In this document: positions 9,138 to 18,093 of the stretch, piece by piece
Position numbering within the stretch: the first letter of the stretch is position 1
Layout: every line of letters starts with the position of its first letter
Source of the DNA: Streptomyces klenkii
GTDB lineage: Bacteria > Actinomycetota > Actinomycetes > Streptomycetales > Streptomycetaceae
Direction: 5' to 3'
Assembly: GCF_003626645.1 (NCBI RefSeq)
Contig: NZ_RBAM01000017.1
Span: 1-64,000 of the forward strand
Length of the DNA stretch: 64,000 bases
The notes under the pieces: model-generated
What the model was told of the DNA's origin: nothing
Seen by the model: the letters and a program-made list of their open reading frames with translations, nothing else
Databases searched by the model: none
Made by a program: the position numbers and the translations under genes

Positions 9138-9889
9138 CGGGGCTCCAGCCTCCGCCCGGGCACCGGCTCCGGTTCGCCGATGCCAGGGAGGCGGCCGACC
9201 TGGTCGCCTTCCTGGCCCGGCTGATCCACTACGACCGGGCCGCCGTCGTGCGGATACAGGCCGGCGACGGCGTCCTCGGCGTCTTCGGGCGCCCGCCGTC
9301 CTTCGAGGTCCTCGCGGTGCGCACGGCCAGGCTGGCCCACGGCGGGGCGCTGGACGTCACCGTCTCGGCGGGCCAGCTCGCCGACGCCCTGGACACGGCG
9401 CCCGCCCTGCCCTCCGGCGAGCTGGAGATCACCGTCCCCGAAGCCGTCACCGGCCCGCCCTGGGCCGGTGTGCTGCCGCCCCGCGGCGGCTGGCAGCGCG
9501 TGCCGGGGCTGCCCGGCCAGGACGCCCTGCGGGCTGTGGTCGGGGCGGCGGTCGCGGAGTTCCGCGGGCGCGACGAGGCCCTGCCCGAGCACCGGCGCAC
9601 CCGCGTCGAGCGCGACCGCATCGGCCGCGAGATCTGGTCCCGCACGCTCGGCGACACGGAGCTGCCGCTGCGCGCGGTGCACGCGGCGCAGTCACTGGGC
9701 TTCCTGCGGCCCGCCCGGGCGGCGGTGGCCGCCCCGGCACGGGGCCGCACGGGTACGGGCACGGCGCTTGCGCCGGAGCAGCCGGTGGCCCTGTTCGCAG
9801 CCGCGGGCTGGCTGCGCCTGAGCACGTCCTACGGGTCGGTAGCGGTCCGGACGGGCGGGCTCCCGGGGCTGACAGTCACGCCTGCCTGA
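9134..9889 (+). CDS. Conserved protein of unknown function
   Basis: A 251-residue protein that is not recognised. It is probably cytoplasmic, having no signal peptide or membrane helix. The N-terminal half carries the pattern LVAFLARLIHYDRAAVVRIQ, which suggests an alpha/beta fold, and a basic Arg-rich helix (RRTRVERDRIGREIW) lies near residue 160. Its ATG overlaps the thioesterase stop, so translation is probably coupled. The link to EttA suggests a housekeeping role but does not show which. Confidence 0.7.
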   Translation: MTGLQPPPGHRLRFADAREAADLVAFLARLIHYDRAAVVRIQAGDGVLGVFGRPPSFEVLAVRTARLAHGGALDVTVSAGQLADALDTAPALPSGELEITVPEAVTGPPWAGVLPPRGGWQRVPGLPGQDALRAVVGAAVAEFRGRDEALPEHRRTRVERDRIGREIWSRTLGDTELPLRAVHAAQSLGFLRPARAAVAAPARGRTGTGTALAPEQPVALFAAAGWLRLSTSYGSVAVRTGGLPGLTVTPA

Positions 9890-9898
9890 GCGGGCCGT

Positions 9899-9965
9899 GG
9901 CCGGGGGCTTCGCCCCCGGCCCCATCGCGCTGAACGCGCTCGTCCTCAATCGCCGGACAGGCTGA
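9899..9965 (-). repeat. Dispersed Streptomyces intergenic repeat with terminator hairpin
   Basis: Read on the minus strand it begins TCAGCCTGTCCGGCGATTGA, continues with a GAGGACGAGCGCGTTCAGCGCG segment (9929-9951), and closes with the hairpin GGCCGGGGGC-GAA-GCCCCCGGCC (9899-9908 / 9912-9921). A second copy lies at 60775. The hairpin follows the 9134 gene by 10 bp and probably terminates it and the convergent haemoglobin gene. Confidence 0.75.
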
Positions 9966-9966
9966 T

Positions 9967-10368
9967 TTATGTGCCGGTGTTCACCATCGACGCCGCCGCG
10001 TACGTCAGGTAGTTCCACAGCTGCTGCTCCAGCTCCGGAGCGAGCCCGAGCTCGTCCACCGCGTCCCGCATGTGCCGCAGCCACGCGTCGTGCGCGGCCC
10101 GGTCCACGGTGAAGGGCGCGTGGCGCATCCGCAGCCGCGGGTGGCCCCGGTTCTCGCTGTAGGTCCGCGGCCCGCCCCAGTACTGCATGAGGAAGAGCAC
10201 CAGGCGCTCCTCGGCCGGGCCGAGGTCCTCCTCCGGGTACATCGGCCGCAGCAGCGGATCGGCGGCCACGCCCTCGTAGAAGCGGCGGACCAGGCGCCGG
10301 AAAGTCTCCTCGCCGCCGACCTGCTCGTAGAAGGTCTGCTCCTGAAGGGTGCCGCGCGGAATCTCCAT
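9967..10368 (-). CDS. glbO: Truncated haemoglobin, group II (trHbO)
   Basis: A 133-residue 2-on-2 globin. FYEQVGGEETFRRLVRRFY is the usual N-terminal helix pair. The later RHAPFTVDRAAHDAWLRHMR contains the proximal histidine region and the tryptophan (W in DAWLRHM) conserved in groups II and III. Such proteins bind oxygen or NO and are linked to redox protection. The ATG at 10368 has GGAGGGG close upstream; a GTG one codon earlier is the alternative. The gene is single and convergent with the preceding operon. Confidence 0.88.
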   Translation of the reverse strand: MEIPRGTLQEQTFYEQVGGEETFRRLVRRFYEGVAADPLLRPMYPEEDLGPAEERLVLFLMQYWGGPRTYSENRGHPRLRMRHAPFTVDRAAHDAWLRHMRDAVDELGLAPELEQQLWNYLTYAAASMVNTGT

Positions 10369-10474
10369 CACCCCTCCATGGTCTCAGACGGACCGGCCGA
10401 GGACGGGGGACGTAGGTCCTCCGCCCGGACGGGCCCTTTGGCCGGACCGGCGGCCCCCGGCGCACAGTGGAGAC

Positions 10475-11485
10475 ATGGGCGGTACGCATCTCAAGGGGGA
10501 CGCCGAGCTGTCCTCGGCGCTGCGGGGCGAGCTGGTCGAGGGGCTGCGGGCGGCCGGCGAGCTCACCGACCCCCGGTGGCGGCGCGCTTTTGCCGAGGTG
10601 CCCCGGGAGCTGTTCGTTCCCGTCTACTACGTCGGAGTCGTCGGCGGCTACCAGCGCCTCTCCGGCGACGACCCCGACCCCCTGCGCCACGAGAGCTGGC
10701 TGGTCGGCGCCTACGCCGACGAGCCGCTCGCCACCCACGTCCGGGACGGCGAGCTGATCTCCTCCAGCAGCCAGCCCTCCCTGATGGCGAAGATGCTCGC
10801 CGCCCTGAACGTCCAGGACGGCCACACCGTGCTGGAGATCGGCACGGGCACCGGCTACAACGCGGCCCTGCTCGCCCACCGCCTCGGCGACGGCAAGGTC
10901 ACCACCGTCGACCTCGGCCCGGAGCTCACCGGGCCCGCCCGCGCGCACCTCGCCGAGGCCGGTTTCCACCCGGAGGTCGTCACGGGCGACGGCGCGTACG
11001 GCTGCCCGTGGCGCGCCCCCTTCGACCGGATCCTGGCCACCTGCGCGATCACCCGGGTGCCGCCGGCCTGGCTCGCCCAGACCCGCCACGACGGCCTGGT
11101 CCTCGCCCCGCTCGCCACCGGCCTGATCGCCCTGCGCGTCAAGGACGCCACCCACGCCGAGGGCCGCTTCCTGCGCACCCCCGCCTTCTTCGTCCCGCTG
11201 CGCGGCGGCGCCCCCGCGCCGGTGCCGCGCGTACGGGGCCTGCCCCGGCGGCTGCTCCAGAGCGACCGCTTCCGCTTCCTGCTGGCGCTGACCGCGGGCG
11301 CGCTGGACCCGGGCGACGCCCACCAGCTGTGGCGCGGCCTGGGGCGCCCGGGCCGCGAGCGCTACGGCATCTCGGTCGCGGGCGACGCCCAGTGGTCCTG
11401 GCTCGACCACCCGGACGGGCCGTACCGGTGGCCGCTGGGCGCCCCGGGCCCCCGCGGGGCCGGCGTCAGCCCCGGCGCAGCGTGA
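10475..11485 (+). CDS. PCMT-like SAM-dependent methyltransferase
   Basis: A 336-residue protein with a Rossmann-type methyltransferase core. The SAM-binding motif I is LEIGTGTGYNAALLA. The preceding SSSSQPSLMAKML and the downstream GDGAYG pattern match protein-L-isoaspartate O-methyltransferases. The C-terminal 130 residues are not typical of the repair enzyme, so the substrate is uncertain. The 3' end overlaps the convergent FHA gene by 20 bp. Confidence 0.75.
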   Translation: MGGTHLKGDAELSSALRGELVEGLRAAGELTDPRWRRAFAEVPRELFVPVYYVGVVGGYQRLSGDDPDPLRHESWLVGAYADEPLATHVRDGELISSSSQPSLMAKMLAALNVQDGHTVLEIGTGTGYNAALLAHRLGDGKVTTVDLGPELTGPARAHLAEAGFHPEVVTGDGAYGCPWRAPFDRILATCAITRVPPAWLAQTRHDGLVLAPLATGLIALRVKDATHAEGRFLRTPAFFVPLRGGAPAPVPRVRGLPRRLLQSDRFRFLLALTAGALDPGDAHQLWRGLGRPGRERYGISVAGDAQWSWLDHPDGPYRWPLGAPGPRGAGVSPGAA

Positions 11486-12611
11486 TCGTCGTCCACGCCC
11501 CCACGTGCACCCGGTCGCCGTCCTGGAGCGGCACCGGCACGTAGGGCTGGATCGGCGTCTCCGAGCCGTTGATCGTCGTGCCGTTGGTGGAGTCCTGGTC
11601 GACGACCGCCCAGCTGCCGTCCGGCTGCTGCACGAACATCGCGTGCTGGTGCGAGACGCCCGGGTCCTCCGGCGGCCGCGACAGGTCGATGTCCGGGGAC
11701 TCGCCCGTGCTGTGCCGCTTCCGGCCGACCGTGACCTGCGGCCCGCTCAGCTGGAGCTGCAACTCGGGGGAGTACGCGGGGAGGTTGAGCCCGGAGGCCT
11801 CGGGGCCGCTGCGGTTCATCATCGCCGTGAAGTACTCGCGGTCGGGCGCCACGACGGCCGTCCACCCGGCCGGCGCCTGCTGCTGCGCCCCGCCCTGCTG
11901 CCCCGGCACGCCGCCCGTCGCCCCGCGCTCGTAGCCGTACGGCGGCGCGGACTGCGGCGCGGGCGTGCTCGGCGGCGGCAGCATCCAGTCGCCGTCGGGG
12001 CCGTCGGCGTAGGCCGGCGACCCGGCGTAGGGGGAGTCCGCGTACGGGGAGTCCGCGTAGGGCGACTCGGCATACGCCGGGGCCGCGTACGGCGAGGCCG
12101 GGTGCGTCTCCGGAGTCAGCGGCTCGGCCGGGCGGTTGATGCGCGACGGGCGCGAGCCGTAGTACTCGTACGACTGCGGGGGCTGGGTGTGCTGCGGCGG
12201 GGGCGGCGGCGCCGACTGGAGCCCCTGCGGGGCCGGCGGCGGGGGCGGCCCGAAGGAGGCGCCCGTGCGCGTCAGGAAGTTGTAGCGGCACTCCTCGCAG
12301 AAAGGTGCCTGCGCCTCGCGGGGCGTACGGCAGTGCGGGCACAGCTCCGCCTGCACGGTCGTGTCCCCGGTGTGGGCGCTCCCGGTGGGCGCGCCCTCGG
12401 CGGGCGGCCAGCCGTAGCCGGGGGCGCCCTGCGGGCCGCTCGGGGGCGGCAGCGGCGCGCCCGTGGGCGGGGCGGGAGGCGGCGGCGGGACGGCCCCGGC
12501 CCCCGGAGCACCGGAGGGGACGGACCGGTCGGGCGCCCCCGACATGCGGTGGCCGCACACCTCGCACCAGTCCTCGGCCGTCGACTGGTGGCCGTTCGGG
12601 CAGGTCGGCAT
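11466..12611 (-). CDS. FHA-domain protein with twin zinc ribbons
   Basis: A 381-residue protein in four parts. An N-terminal zinc ribbon (CPNGHQSTAEDWCEVCGH) is followed by a Pro-rich linker, a second ribbon (CPHCRTPREAQAPFCEECRY), a Tyr/Ser/Ala repeat region (repeats of YADSPYAxS), and a C-terminal FHA domain. The FHA domain has the phosphothreonine-binding residues in VGRKRHS, SHQHAMF and DSTNGTTING. FHA domains bind phosphothreonine peptides, so this is the likely reader for the kinase in the same operon. A GDTTVQAEL stretch just before the second ribbon resembles the ETTS-type phosphosite region of GarA; that resemblance is weak. It is the last gene of the seven-gene operon. Confidence 0.85.
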   Translation of the reverse strand: MPTCPNGHQSTAEDWCEVCGHRMSGAPDRSVPSGAPGAGAVPPPPPAPPTGAPLPPPSGPQGAPGYGWPPAEGAPTGSAHTGDTTVQAELCPHCRTPREAQAPFCEECRYNFLTRTGASFGPPPPPAPQGLQSAPPPPPQHTQPPQSYEYYGSRPSRINRPAEPLTPETHPASPYAAPAYAESPYADSPYADSPYAGSPAYADGPDGDWMLPPPSTPAPQSAPPYGYERGATGGVPGQQGGAQQQAPAGWTAVVAPDREYFTAMMNRSGPEASGLNLPAYSPELQLQLSGPQVTVGRKRHSTGESPDIDLSRPPEDPGVSHQHAMFVQQPDGSWAVVDQDSTNGTTINGSETPIQPYVPVPLQDGDRVHVGAWTTITLRRG

Positions 12612-12679
12612 GTCGGTTGATCCCCCTCGTGTGCCGTGCGTTGCGGTCGTCGCCGGTACGCGTTCCCCGCGCCCCGGTG

Positions 12680-14068
12680 CTACTTCTTCACCCGTACGGT
12701 TTTCGTCGAGCGCGTTTCGAGGGTCATCTGCGCCTCCGCGGTGACCTTCGCCTTCAGCCGCACAGTACCCGTCGCGGCGTCCACCACGTCCACCACCTTG
12801 GCGAGGAGTTTGGCCGTGTCCTCGTTGCCCGAGCGGTTCGCCAACTGGACGGCGCGGCCGAGCTTGGCCGTCGCTCCGTCCAGGTCGCCGGAGCGGCGCA
12901 GATCCAGGCCCTCCTGGATGTAGCGGGCGAGTTCGGCCTGGCCGGTGTAGTGGGCGACCTGCGCGTTCATGGACGTCGAGGCGGCCAGGTCGTCCGTCCA
13001 GACCGCCCGCACCAGACCCTGGGCCAAGGGGCGCGGTGAGGACCCGTCAGGCGTGGGCAGCACCAGCGAGACGCGGGCGGCGAGCATCTCCTCGCCCACC
13101 GCGGCGGCGGGCACCCGCACGCCCAGGTGGTAGTCGCGCGACTCGTCGCCCCAGGAGCCGGTCGGGTAGTCGCCGATGCGCGGGCCCGCCTCGACGCGGC
13201 GCTCGGTGAGCGTCTCCAGGGCGGGCGCGACCTGCTTGAGGAACCTCACCTCGGCGCCCTGCGGCGTCCACAGCCGCAGCGCGACGTCCGCGACCTCCTT
13301 GCCCATCGCCGTCTCCATCATCCGCGTGAAGTCGGCCGCGAGGCCCGCCGGGTCGGCGACGATGTCGGCGGTGCCCAGCAGGGCCGAGGCGATGGCGGTG
13401 ACCTCCTTGACCTCCCAGTCGGTGCCCACGCCGCGCGCGTCGCACGTGAACCGGCCCGCGCAGTGCTCCAGGGAGGCGCGCAGCGCGTCGGGCTCCTCGT
13501 GTTCGTTGCGGCCGTCGGTGAGCAGGATGCCGTGCCGTATCGGCGCCTCGGACGTCTCCAGCAGCTGACCGGCCAGGCGCAGCCAGGTGCCGATGGCGGT
13601 GCCGCCGCCCGGAGTGAGCTTGCGCAGGGCCTCCTTGGCCTGCTGCCGGGTGGTGGCGTCGGCCAGCGCGAGCCGCCCGCCGCCGGGGTAGGCCTCCTTC
13701 GCCTGGTGCGTGCCGGCCACCACGGCGAAGGCCACGCCGTCGCGCAGGGTGTCGACGGCTGCGGCCGTGGCGGCGCGGGCGTTGCGCATCTTGGCCGGCG
13801 GGTAGTCCATCGAGCCCGAGCAGTCGACCATGATGACCACGGCCGCGTCCGGGCCGGGGGCCGGAAGGGCGTGGGACGACGGGGACTGGTGCGGAACGGC
13901 CGGCACGAGGGGCGTCCCCGCCGTGGTCCCTCCGCGCGTGGCGGTGACGGTGACGATCGCGTCGACCTCGCGCCCGCCCTCGGGCAGATGGGCGTTCTGG
14001 TACACGTCGACCGTGAACCGGTGCCCGCCGGTCTTGGAGACCCCGCTGGTCTTGGAGAAAGTGGCCAT
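12680..14068 (-). CDS. VWA-domain protein
   Basis: A 462-residue protein with a von Willebrand factor A domain. The metal-ion-dependent adhesion site is complete: DCSGSMD, the later GGGTAIGTW threonine, and LLTDGRNEHE. A beta-rich domain comes next, then a short TPR-like helical hairpin (IQEGLDLRRSGDLDGATAKLGRAVQLA). No signal peptide is seen, so it is cytoplasmic. It follows the phosphatase gene by 107 bp and precedes the FHA gene by 68 bp, with GAGGAG before its ATG. In similar operons VWA proteins act as scaffolds or phosphorylation-controlled adaptors, which is the best guess here. Confidence 0.85.
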   Translation of the reverse strand: MATFSKTSGVSKTGGHRFTVDVYQNAHLPEGGREVDAIVTVTATRGGTTAGTPLVPAVPHQSPSSHALPAPGPDAAVVIMVDCSGSMDYPPAKMRNARAATAAAVDTLRDGVAFAVVAGTHQAKEAYPGGGRLALADATTRQQAKEALRKLTPGGGTAIGTWLRLAGQLLETSEAPIRHGILLTDGRNEHEEPDALRASLEHCAGRFTCDARGVGTDWEVKEVTAIASALLGTADIVADPAGLAADFTRMMETAMGKEVADVALRLWTPQGAEVRFLKQVAPALETLTERRVEAGPRIGDYPTGSWGDESRDYHLGVRVPAAAVGEEMLAARVSLVLPTPDGSSPRPLAQGLVRAVWTDDLAASTSMNAQVAHYTGQAELARYIQEGLDLRRSGDLDGATAKLGRAVQLANRSGNEDTAKLLAKVVDVVDAATGTVRLKAKVTAEAQMTLETRSTKTVRVKK

Positions 14069-14175
14069 CTGATCCGCTCCTCGGTACTCCGTCCGTGCCG
14101 GGGCACGAGGGGGCGGGCCGGCGCGTGGTGCCGAGCGGGCACCGGCGTTGCATCCCCCCTGCGACCGCCCTGGCC

Positions 14176-15483
14176 TCAGGCCGATCCTGCCCCCTCGGGC
14201 GCCAGGGGGAACGGCAGTACGGCCACTGTTACGTTGTCGTGGCCCCCTCCGTCCAGGGCGTGGGCCAGCAGTTGCCGGGCGCACTCCAGCGGCCGGGTGC
14301 GGGCGTCGGGCGGGGTGACCTCGGCCATCAGCTCGGCGGACTCGGCGTAGTTCCACAGCCCGTCCGTGCAGACGATCACCACGCCCTTGCGGTCGGGGTG
14401 GAAGGACGCGGTGTGCGGCTCGACCTCGTAGGCGTCCGCGCCCAGCCAGCCGGTGATGGCGTGGGCCCGCTCGTCCGCGTACGCCTCGGCCTCCGACAGC
14501 AGGCCCGCCGCGACCATCTGGGCGGCCCAGGAGTCGTCCTCGGTGAGCCGGGCGGGCTGGGTGGAACGGTCCTCCGGCACCCAGTAGGCGCGGCTGTCGC
14601 CGACCCAGCCGACGGTGAGCAGGTCGCCGGTGACGACGGCCGTCACGATCGTGCACGCGGGGGCGTTCTCGTGGCGGTGCGGGTCGTGCTGGAGCGGCCC
14701 GCGTGCGGGCGCCGCCAGCGCATTGACGGCCTCGGACGCCCGCATGATGGCGTCGTGGGTGGCCTGCCGCGGGTCGTCGCCCTGCGGCAGGGCTGTGACC
14801 AGCAGCTCCCGCGCGGCGGCACAGGCCGCCGCCGACGCCTCGTCGGGACGGGTCGCCGACGACACGCCGTCACTGACGACGGCGACGGTGGCCGGGGCCC
14901 CGTCGGCGAGGGCGATGGCGGACACGGCGTACGCGTCCTCGTTCCGGTGGTGGCGCAGTCCGCGGTCGCTGACCGCCGCGACGCCTGGCAACTCGTGCTC
15001 CATGTGATCCCGTTCGCGCGGCTGTGCATGTCCGCAGTGTTCGCAGTACCCGTCCTTGTCGATCATGCCGGATCGGCACGACCCGCAGCTCCGCCCGGTC
15101 CCGCCCGCACCCGGGCGGGCGGTGTCCGGCCCGGCCGGCGGCCCGGGGGCCGCGTGGCCGGCCTGCGGAGGGACCCCCAGCACAGCGCCGGTGCGCGGGT
15201 CGGGCGCGCCGGGCCCGGCCGAGGCGTCGGCGCCCGGCGGCCACGCGGGCCGGAGCGGGCCGTCTCCCGGGGGCGCGGGAGGCGCGAGGGGGGCCCGCAC
15301 GGCCGTGCGGGCGCCGGGGTCGGGCAGCGCGAGCCGGTAGTCGGCCGGGCCCTCGTCGGGGAGGGCCGGCGGCGACGCCGACAGGTCGGCGCCGCAGCCG
15401 CCGCAGAAGTTGTCGGCCGGGTCCAGCGGCTCCCGGCAGGCGGGGCACGCCGTCAGCTGTGAGGGGCGCGGCACTTGCGACAT
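14176..15483 (-). CDS. PP2C-family Ser/Thr phosphatase with N-terminal zinc ribbons
   Basis: A 435-residue protein. Two cysteine-pair ribbons (CPACREPLDPADNFCGGCGAD; CGSCRSGMIDKDGYCEHCGHA) flank a Pro-rich linker. The C-terminal 240 residues are a PPM phosphatase with all metal-binding motifs: RNEDAY, VVSDGVSS, CTDGLW and GGHDNVTVAV. It should reverse Ser/Thr phosphorylation, most simply that set by the adjacent kinase. The ATG is 3 bp after the kinase stop, without a strong ribosome site of its own, which points to translational coupling. Confidence 0.9.
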   Translation of the reverse strand: MSQVPRPSQLTACPACREPLDPADNFCGGCGADLSASPPALPDEGPADYRLALPDPGARTAVRAPLAPPAPPGDGPLRPAWPPGADASAGPGAPDPRTGAVLGVPPQAGHAAPGPPAGPDTARPGAGGTGRSCGSCRSGMIDKDGYCEHCGHAQPRERDHMEHELPGVAAVSDRGLRHHRNEDAYAVSAIALADGAPATVAVVSDGVSSATRPDEASAAACAAARELLVTALPQGDDPRQATHDAIMRASEAVNALAAPARGPLQHDPHRHENAPACTIVTAVVTGDLLTVGWVGDSRAYWVPEDRSTQPARLTEDDSWAAQMVAAGLLSEAEAYADERAHAITGWLGADAYEVEPHTASFHPDRKGVVIVCTDGLWNYAESAELMAEVTPPDARTRPLECARQLLAHALDGGGHDNVTVAVLPFPLAPEGAGSA

Positions 15484-15486
15484 CGA

Positions 15487-18093
15487 TCACACCCATGTCC
15501 TGGGGCGGAAACGGTTGGCCCGCTCCACCAGTTCGATCCGTTCCTCGCCGCGCTGGGCCAGCCGCGCGAGCACGCGGTACGAGCGCTCCAGCCCGAAGCG
15601 CAGCTCGCGCTCGTCCAGCCCGCGGCCCAGCAGCCCGCCCGGGCGGGCGGACGGCGGCCCGCCGCCCGCGCCCGGGGAGCCCGACAGCACCCAGTCCAGG
15701 GCGCTGCCCAGCACCTCCGCGGAGAGCCGCTCGCGGCGCACGGCGTCCAGCCCGAAGTCCGCGAGCCGCTCGACCTGGCCCGCGGCGGCCACCAGGTCCT
15801 CCAGCAGCGGCTCCCGCGGCGAGCGCCGCCGCAGCCGGGCCCGCACCGCGGCGACGCGCGCCGCGGTGTAGTGGATGGAGGCCTCCGGCACGGACTCCAG
15901 GGCGCGCACCGCGCCCGGGCGGTCCCCGCCGGCCAGCCGCACCCGCGCCAGCCCGAACGCGGCGCTGACGTAGCTCGGGTCGGTCGCCCACACCAGCCGG
16001 TAGTACTCGGCGGCGTTGTCCAGCTGCCCGAGGACCTCCGCGCACACGCCGAGCGCCAGCTTCGGGGCGCTCTCGCCCGGGAAGGCGTCGTAGACCGCAT
16101 CGAAGGACAGCGCCGCCGTCTCCTTGTCGCCGCAGGCCAGTGCGAGGAGCCCGCGGTACCAGACGATCCGCCGGTCGCCCGGGTGGGCGGCCTCCAGGCT
16201 CTCCAGAGCGTGGGACGCCTGCGCCTCCTCGCCCAGTTCCAGCTGGGCGCGGATCCGCCGCAGCCGCAGCTCCGGCGACTCGGCGGGCGCGGTCTGGAGC
16301 GCCGCGTACAGCTCGGCGGGCTGGGAGGCGATCAGGCCCGCGAGGAAGCCCGCGTTGGTGTCGCCCGGGTCGACGAGCGGAACGGGCAGGGCGAGCGCGG
16401 CGGCGCGGGTGTCGAGCGCGGCGACGGCCGGGGCGGCCGGGGGAGCGGGGGACGCGGGCGCCCCGGCGGCGGCCTCCACGGCCGCCGCGGCCGCACGGAA
16501 CGGCAGCGCCCCGCGCCCCGCCGGCACCCGCCCGCCCAGCGCGGACACCTCCTCGTCGGCCTCCGCGAACAGCCGGGTGTCCACCACCCGCAGCTCCGGC
16601 CCGAACAGCGTGGACAGCGCCGGCCGCGGCCGGCCCGTCTCCAGCGCGACGACCTCCCGCAGCACCCCCGTCAGCTGGTCGGCCATCTCCCCGGCGGACG
16701 CGAACCGCCGCGCCGGATCGGGGTCCGTGGCGCGCACGAGCAGCCGGTAGAAGGACTCGTAGCGGGAGAACACCTCGATGTGGTCCGGGTCGGGCAGGCG
16801 GTCCGCGAAGACGTTCGTGTAGCCCTGGAAGTCGAAGGTGAGCACGGCGAGCGTACGGGCCACCGTGTACAGGTCGGAGGCGACCGACGGGCCCACCTCC
16901 GCGACCTCGGGGGCCTGGTAGCCCACCGTGCCGTAGATCGCGCTGTCGTGGTCGTCCATCCGCCGGACCGCGCCCATGTCGATCAGCTTGAGCTGGTCCT
17001 GCTGCTGGATGGCGTTGTCCACCTTGAAGTCGCAGTACAGCAGGTTGCGGCTGTGCAGGTGGCCGAGGGCCTCCAGCGCCTCGATGCCGTACGCGCAGGC
17101 CTGCGCGACCGGCAGCGGATCGCGCCGGCCGTCCGGCGCCCGCCGCGCGTTGGCGATCTCCTTCAGCGACCTGCCGCCGACGTACTCCATGACGATGTAG
17201 CCGTCGAGGCTGCCGGTGCGCTGGTCGAGGTGCTCGACGAAGTTGTAGATGCGGACGATGTTGGCGTGCTCGATCTCGGCGAGGAAGCGCCGCTCGGAGA
17301 CCGCCACCGCCAGGGCGTCCTCGTCGCCGGTGTCCAGCAGGCCCTTGAGCACGACCCAGCGGTCGGACACGGCCCGGTCGATGGCCAGGTAGATCCAGCC
17401 GAGCCCGCCGTGCGCGAGGCAGCCCGCCACCTCGTACTGCCCGTGCACCACGTCGCCCGCGCGCAGCTTGGGCACGAAGGAGTACGGGTGGCCGCACTTC
17501 GTGCAGAAGCCCTCCGTGCGGCCGGGCCGGTCACCGCGCGCCCGCCCCACCGGCGCCCCGCAGTCGCCGCGGCTGCAGAACCGCTTCCGCTCGGGGACCT
17601 CCGGGTTCTCCAGCACGGCCGCCCGCGGCTCCGGGCGCGGCACCTCCGGGACCTTGACCAGCCCGGCCCCCAGCTTGCCGCGGCCCGAACCCGCGGGCAG
17701 CGAGCCGGAGCTGCGCACCGACACCGTCCGCGACGGCGAGGACGCCGAGCCCTCGGACCCCGGCCGGGAACGCGAGAGCCGCCCCGACACCGAGCGGCGC
17801 GACGAGGCCGAGCGCGACGACGCCGAGCGCGCCGAGCCGGACCGGGACGACGAGCCTTGCGAGCCCGCCCCGCTGCCCTGCGATCCGCCTTGCGAACCGC
17901 CCTGCGATCCACTGCTCTTCGAAGACGGGCCCCCGGAGCCTCTCGCGCCCCCCGTGACCCCGGTGGCCGGCGAGCCCACCGTCCCGTTCGGCGACACGAC
18001 CGGCGCCAGGCCGCACGTGTCGCAGTACAGCTCGCCGCCGCCGACGTCCTCGTACGAACCGGCACACCCCGGCCGCTGACACGCCCCGCTCAT
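15487..18093 (-). CDS. PknG-like Ser/Thr protein kinase with rubredoxin and TPR domains
   Basis: An 868-residue protein. Residues 1-30 form a first zinc ribbon. Residues 50-135 are Ser/Arg/Gly-rich and probably disordered. Residues 172-205 are a rubredoxin-like site (FCSRGDCGAPVGR...FCTKCGHPYSFVPKL) very like that of mycobacterial PknG, although its first cysteine pair is spaced C-x4-C. The kinase domain (about 215-480) has Lys250 in VVLKGL, Asp355 in CDFKVDN where most kinases have HRD, and Asp372 in IDMGAV instead of DFG, the same departures seen in PknG. The C-terminal half is helical TPR repeats. The kinase is soluble. Its start overlaps the stop of the upstream gene (ATGA). Mycobacterial PknG controls 2-oxoglutarate metabolism through the FHA protein GarA. 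Confidence 0.9.
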   Translation of the reverse strand: MSGACQRPGCAGSYEDVGGGELYCDTCGLAPVVSPNGTVGSPATGVTGGARGSGGPSSKSSGSQGGSQGGSQGSGAGSQGSSSRSGSARSASSRSASSRRSVSGRLSRSRPGSEGSASSPSRTVSVRSSGSLPAGSGRGKLGAGLVKVPEVPRPEPRAAVLENPEVPERKRFCSRGDCGAPVGRARGDRPGRTEGFCTKCGHPYSFVPKLRAGDVVHGQYEVAGCLAHGGLGWIYLAIDRAVSDRWVVLKGLLDTGDEDALAVAVSERRFLAEIEHANIVRIYNFVEHLDQRTGSLDGYIVMEYVGGRSLKEIANARRAPDGRRDPLPVAQACAYGIEALEALGHLHSRNLLYCDFKVDNAIQQQDQLKLIDMGAVRRMDDHDSAIYGTVGYQAPEVAEVGPSVASDLYTVARTLAVLTFDFQGYTNVFADRLPDPDHIEVFSRYESFYRLLVRATDPDPARRFASAGEMADQLTGVLREVVALETGRPRPALSTLFGPELRVVDTRLFAEADEEVSALGGRVPAGRGALPFRAAAAAVEAAAGAPASPAPPAAPAVAALDTRAAALALPVPLVDPGDTNAGFLAGLIASQPAELYAALQTAPAESPELRLRRIRAQLELGEEAQASHALESLEAAHPGDRRIVWYRGLLALACGDKETAALSFDAVYDAFPGESAPKLALGVCAEVLGQLDNAAEYYRLVWATDPSYVSAAFGLARVRLAGGDRPGAVRALESVPEASIHYTAARVAAVRARLRRRSPREPLLEDLVAAAGQVERLADFGLDAVRRERLSAEVLGSALDWVLSGSPGAGGGPPSARPGGLLGRGLDERELRFGLERSYRVLARLAQRGEERIELVERANRFRPRTWV

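Noticed and set aside
17800..17960. Repeat-rich DNA in the kinase gene as a separate element
   Set aside because: It is the in-frame Ser/Arg/Gly-rich linker of the PknG-like protein, not an insertion.
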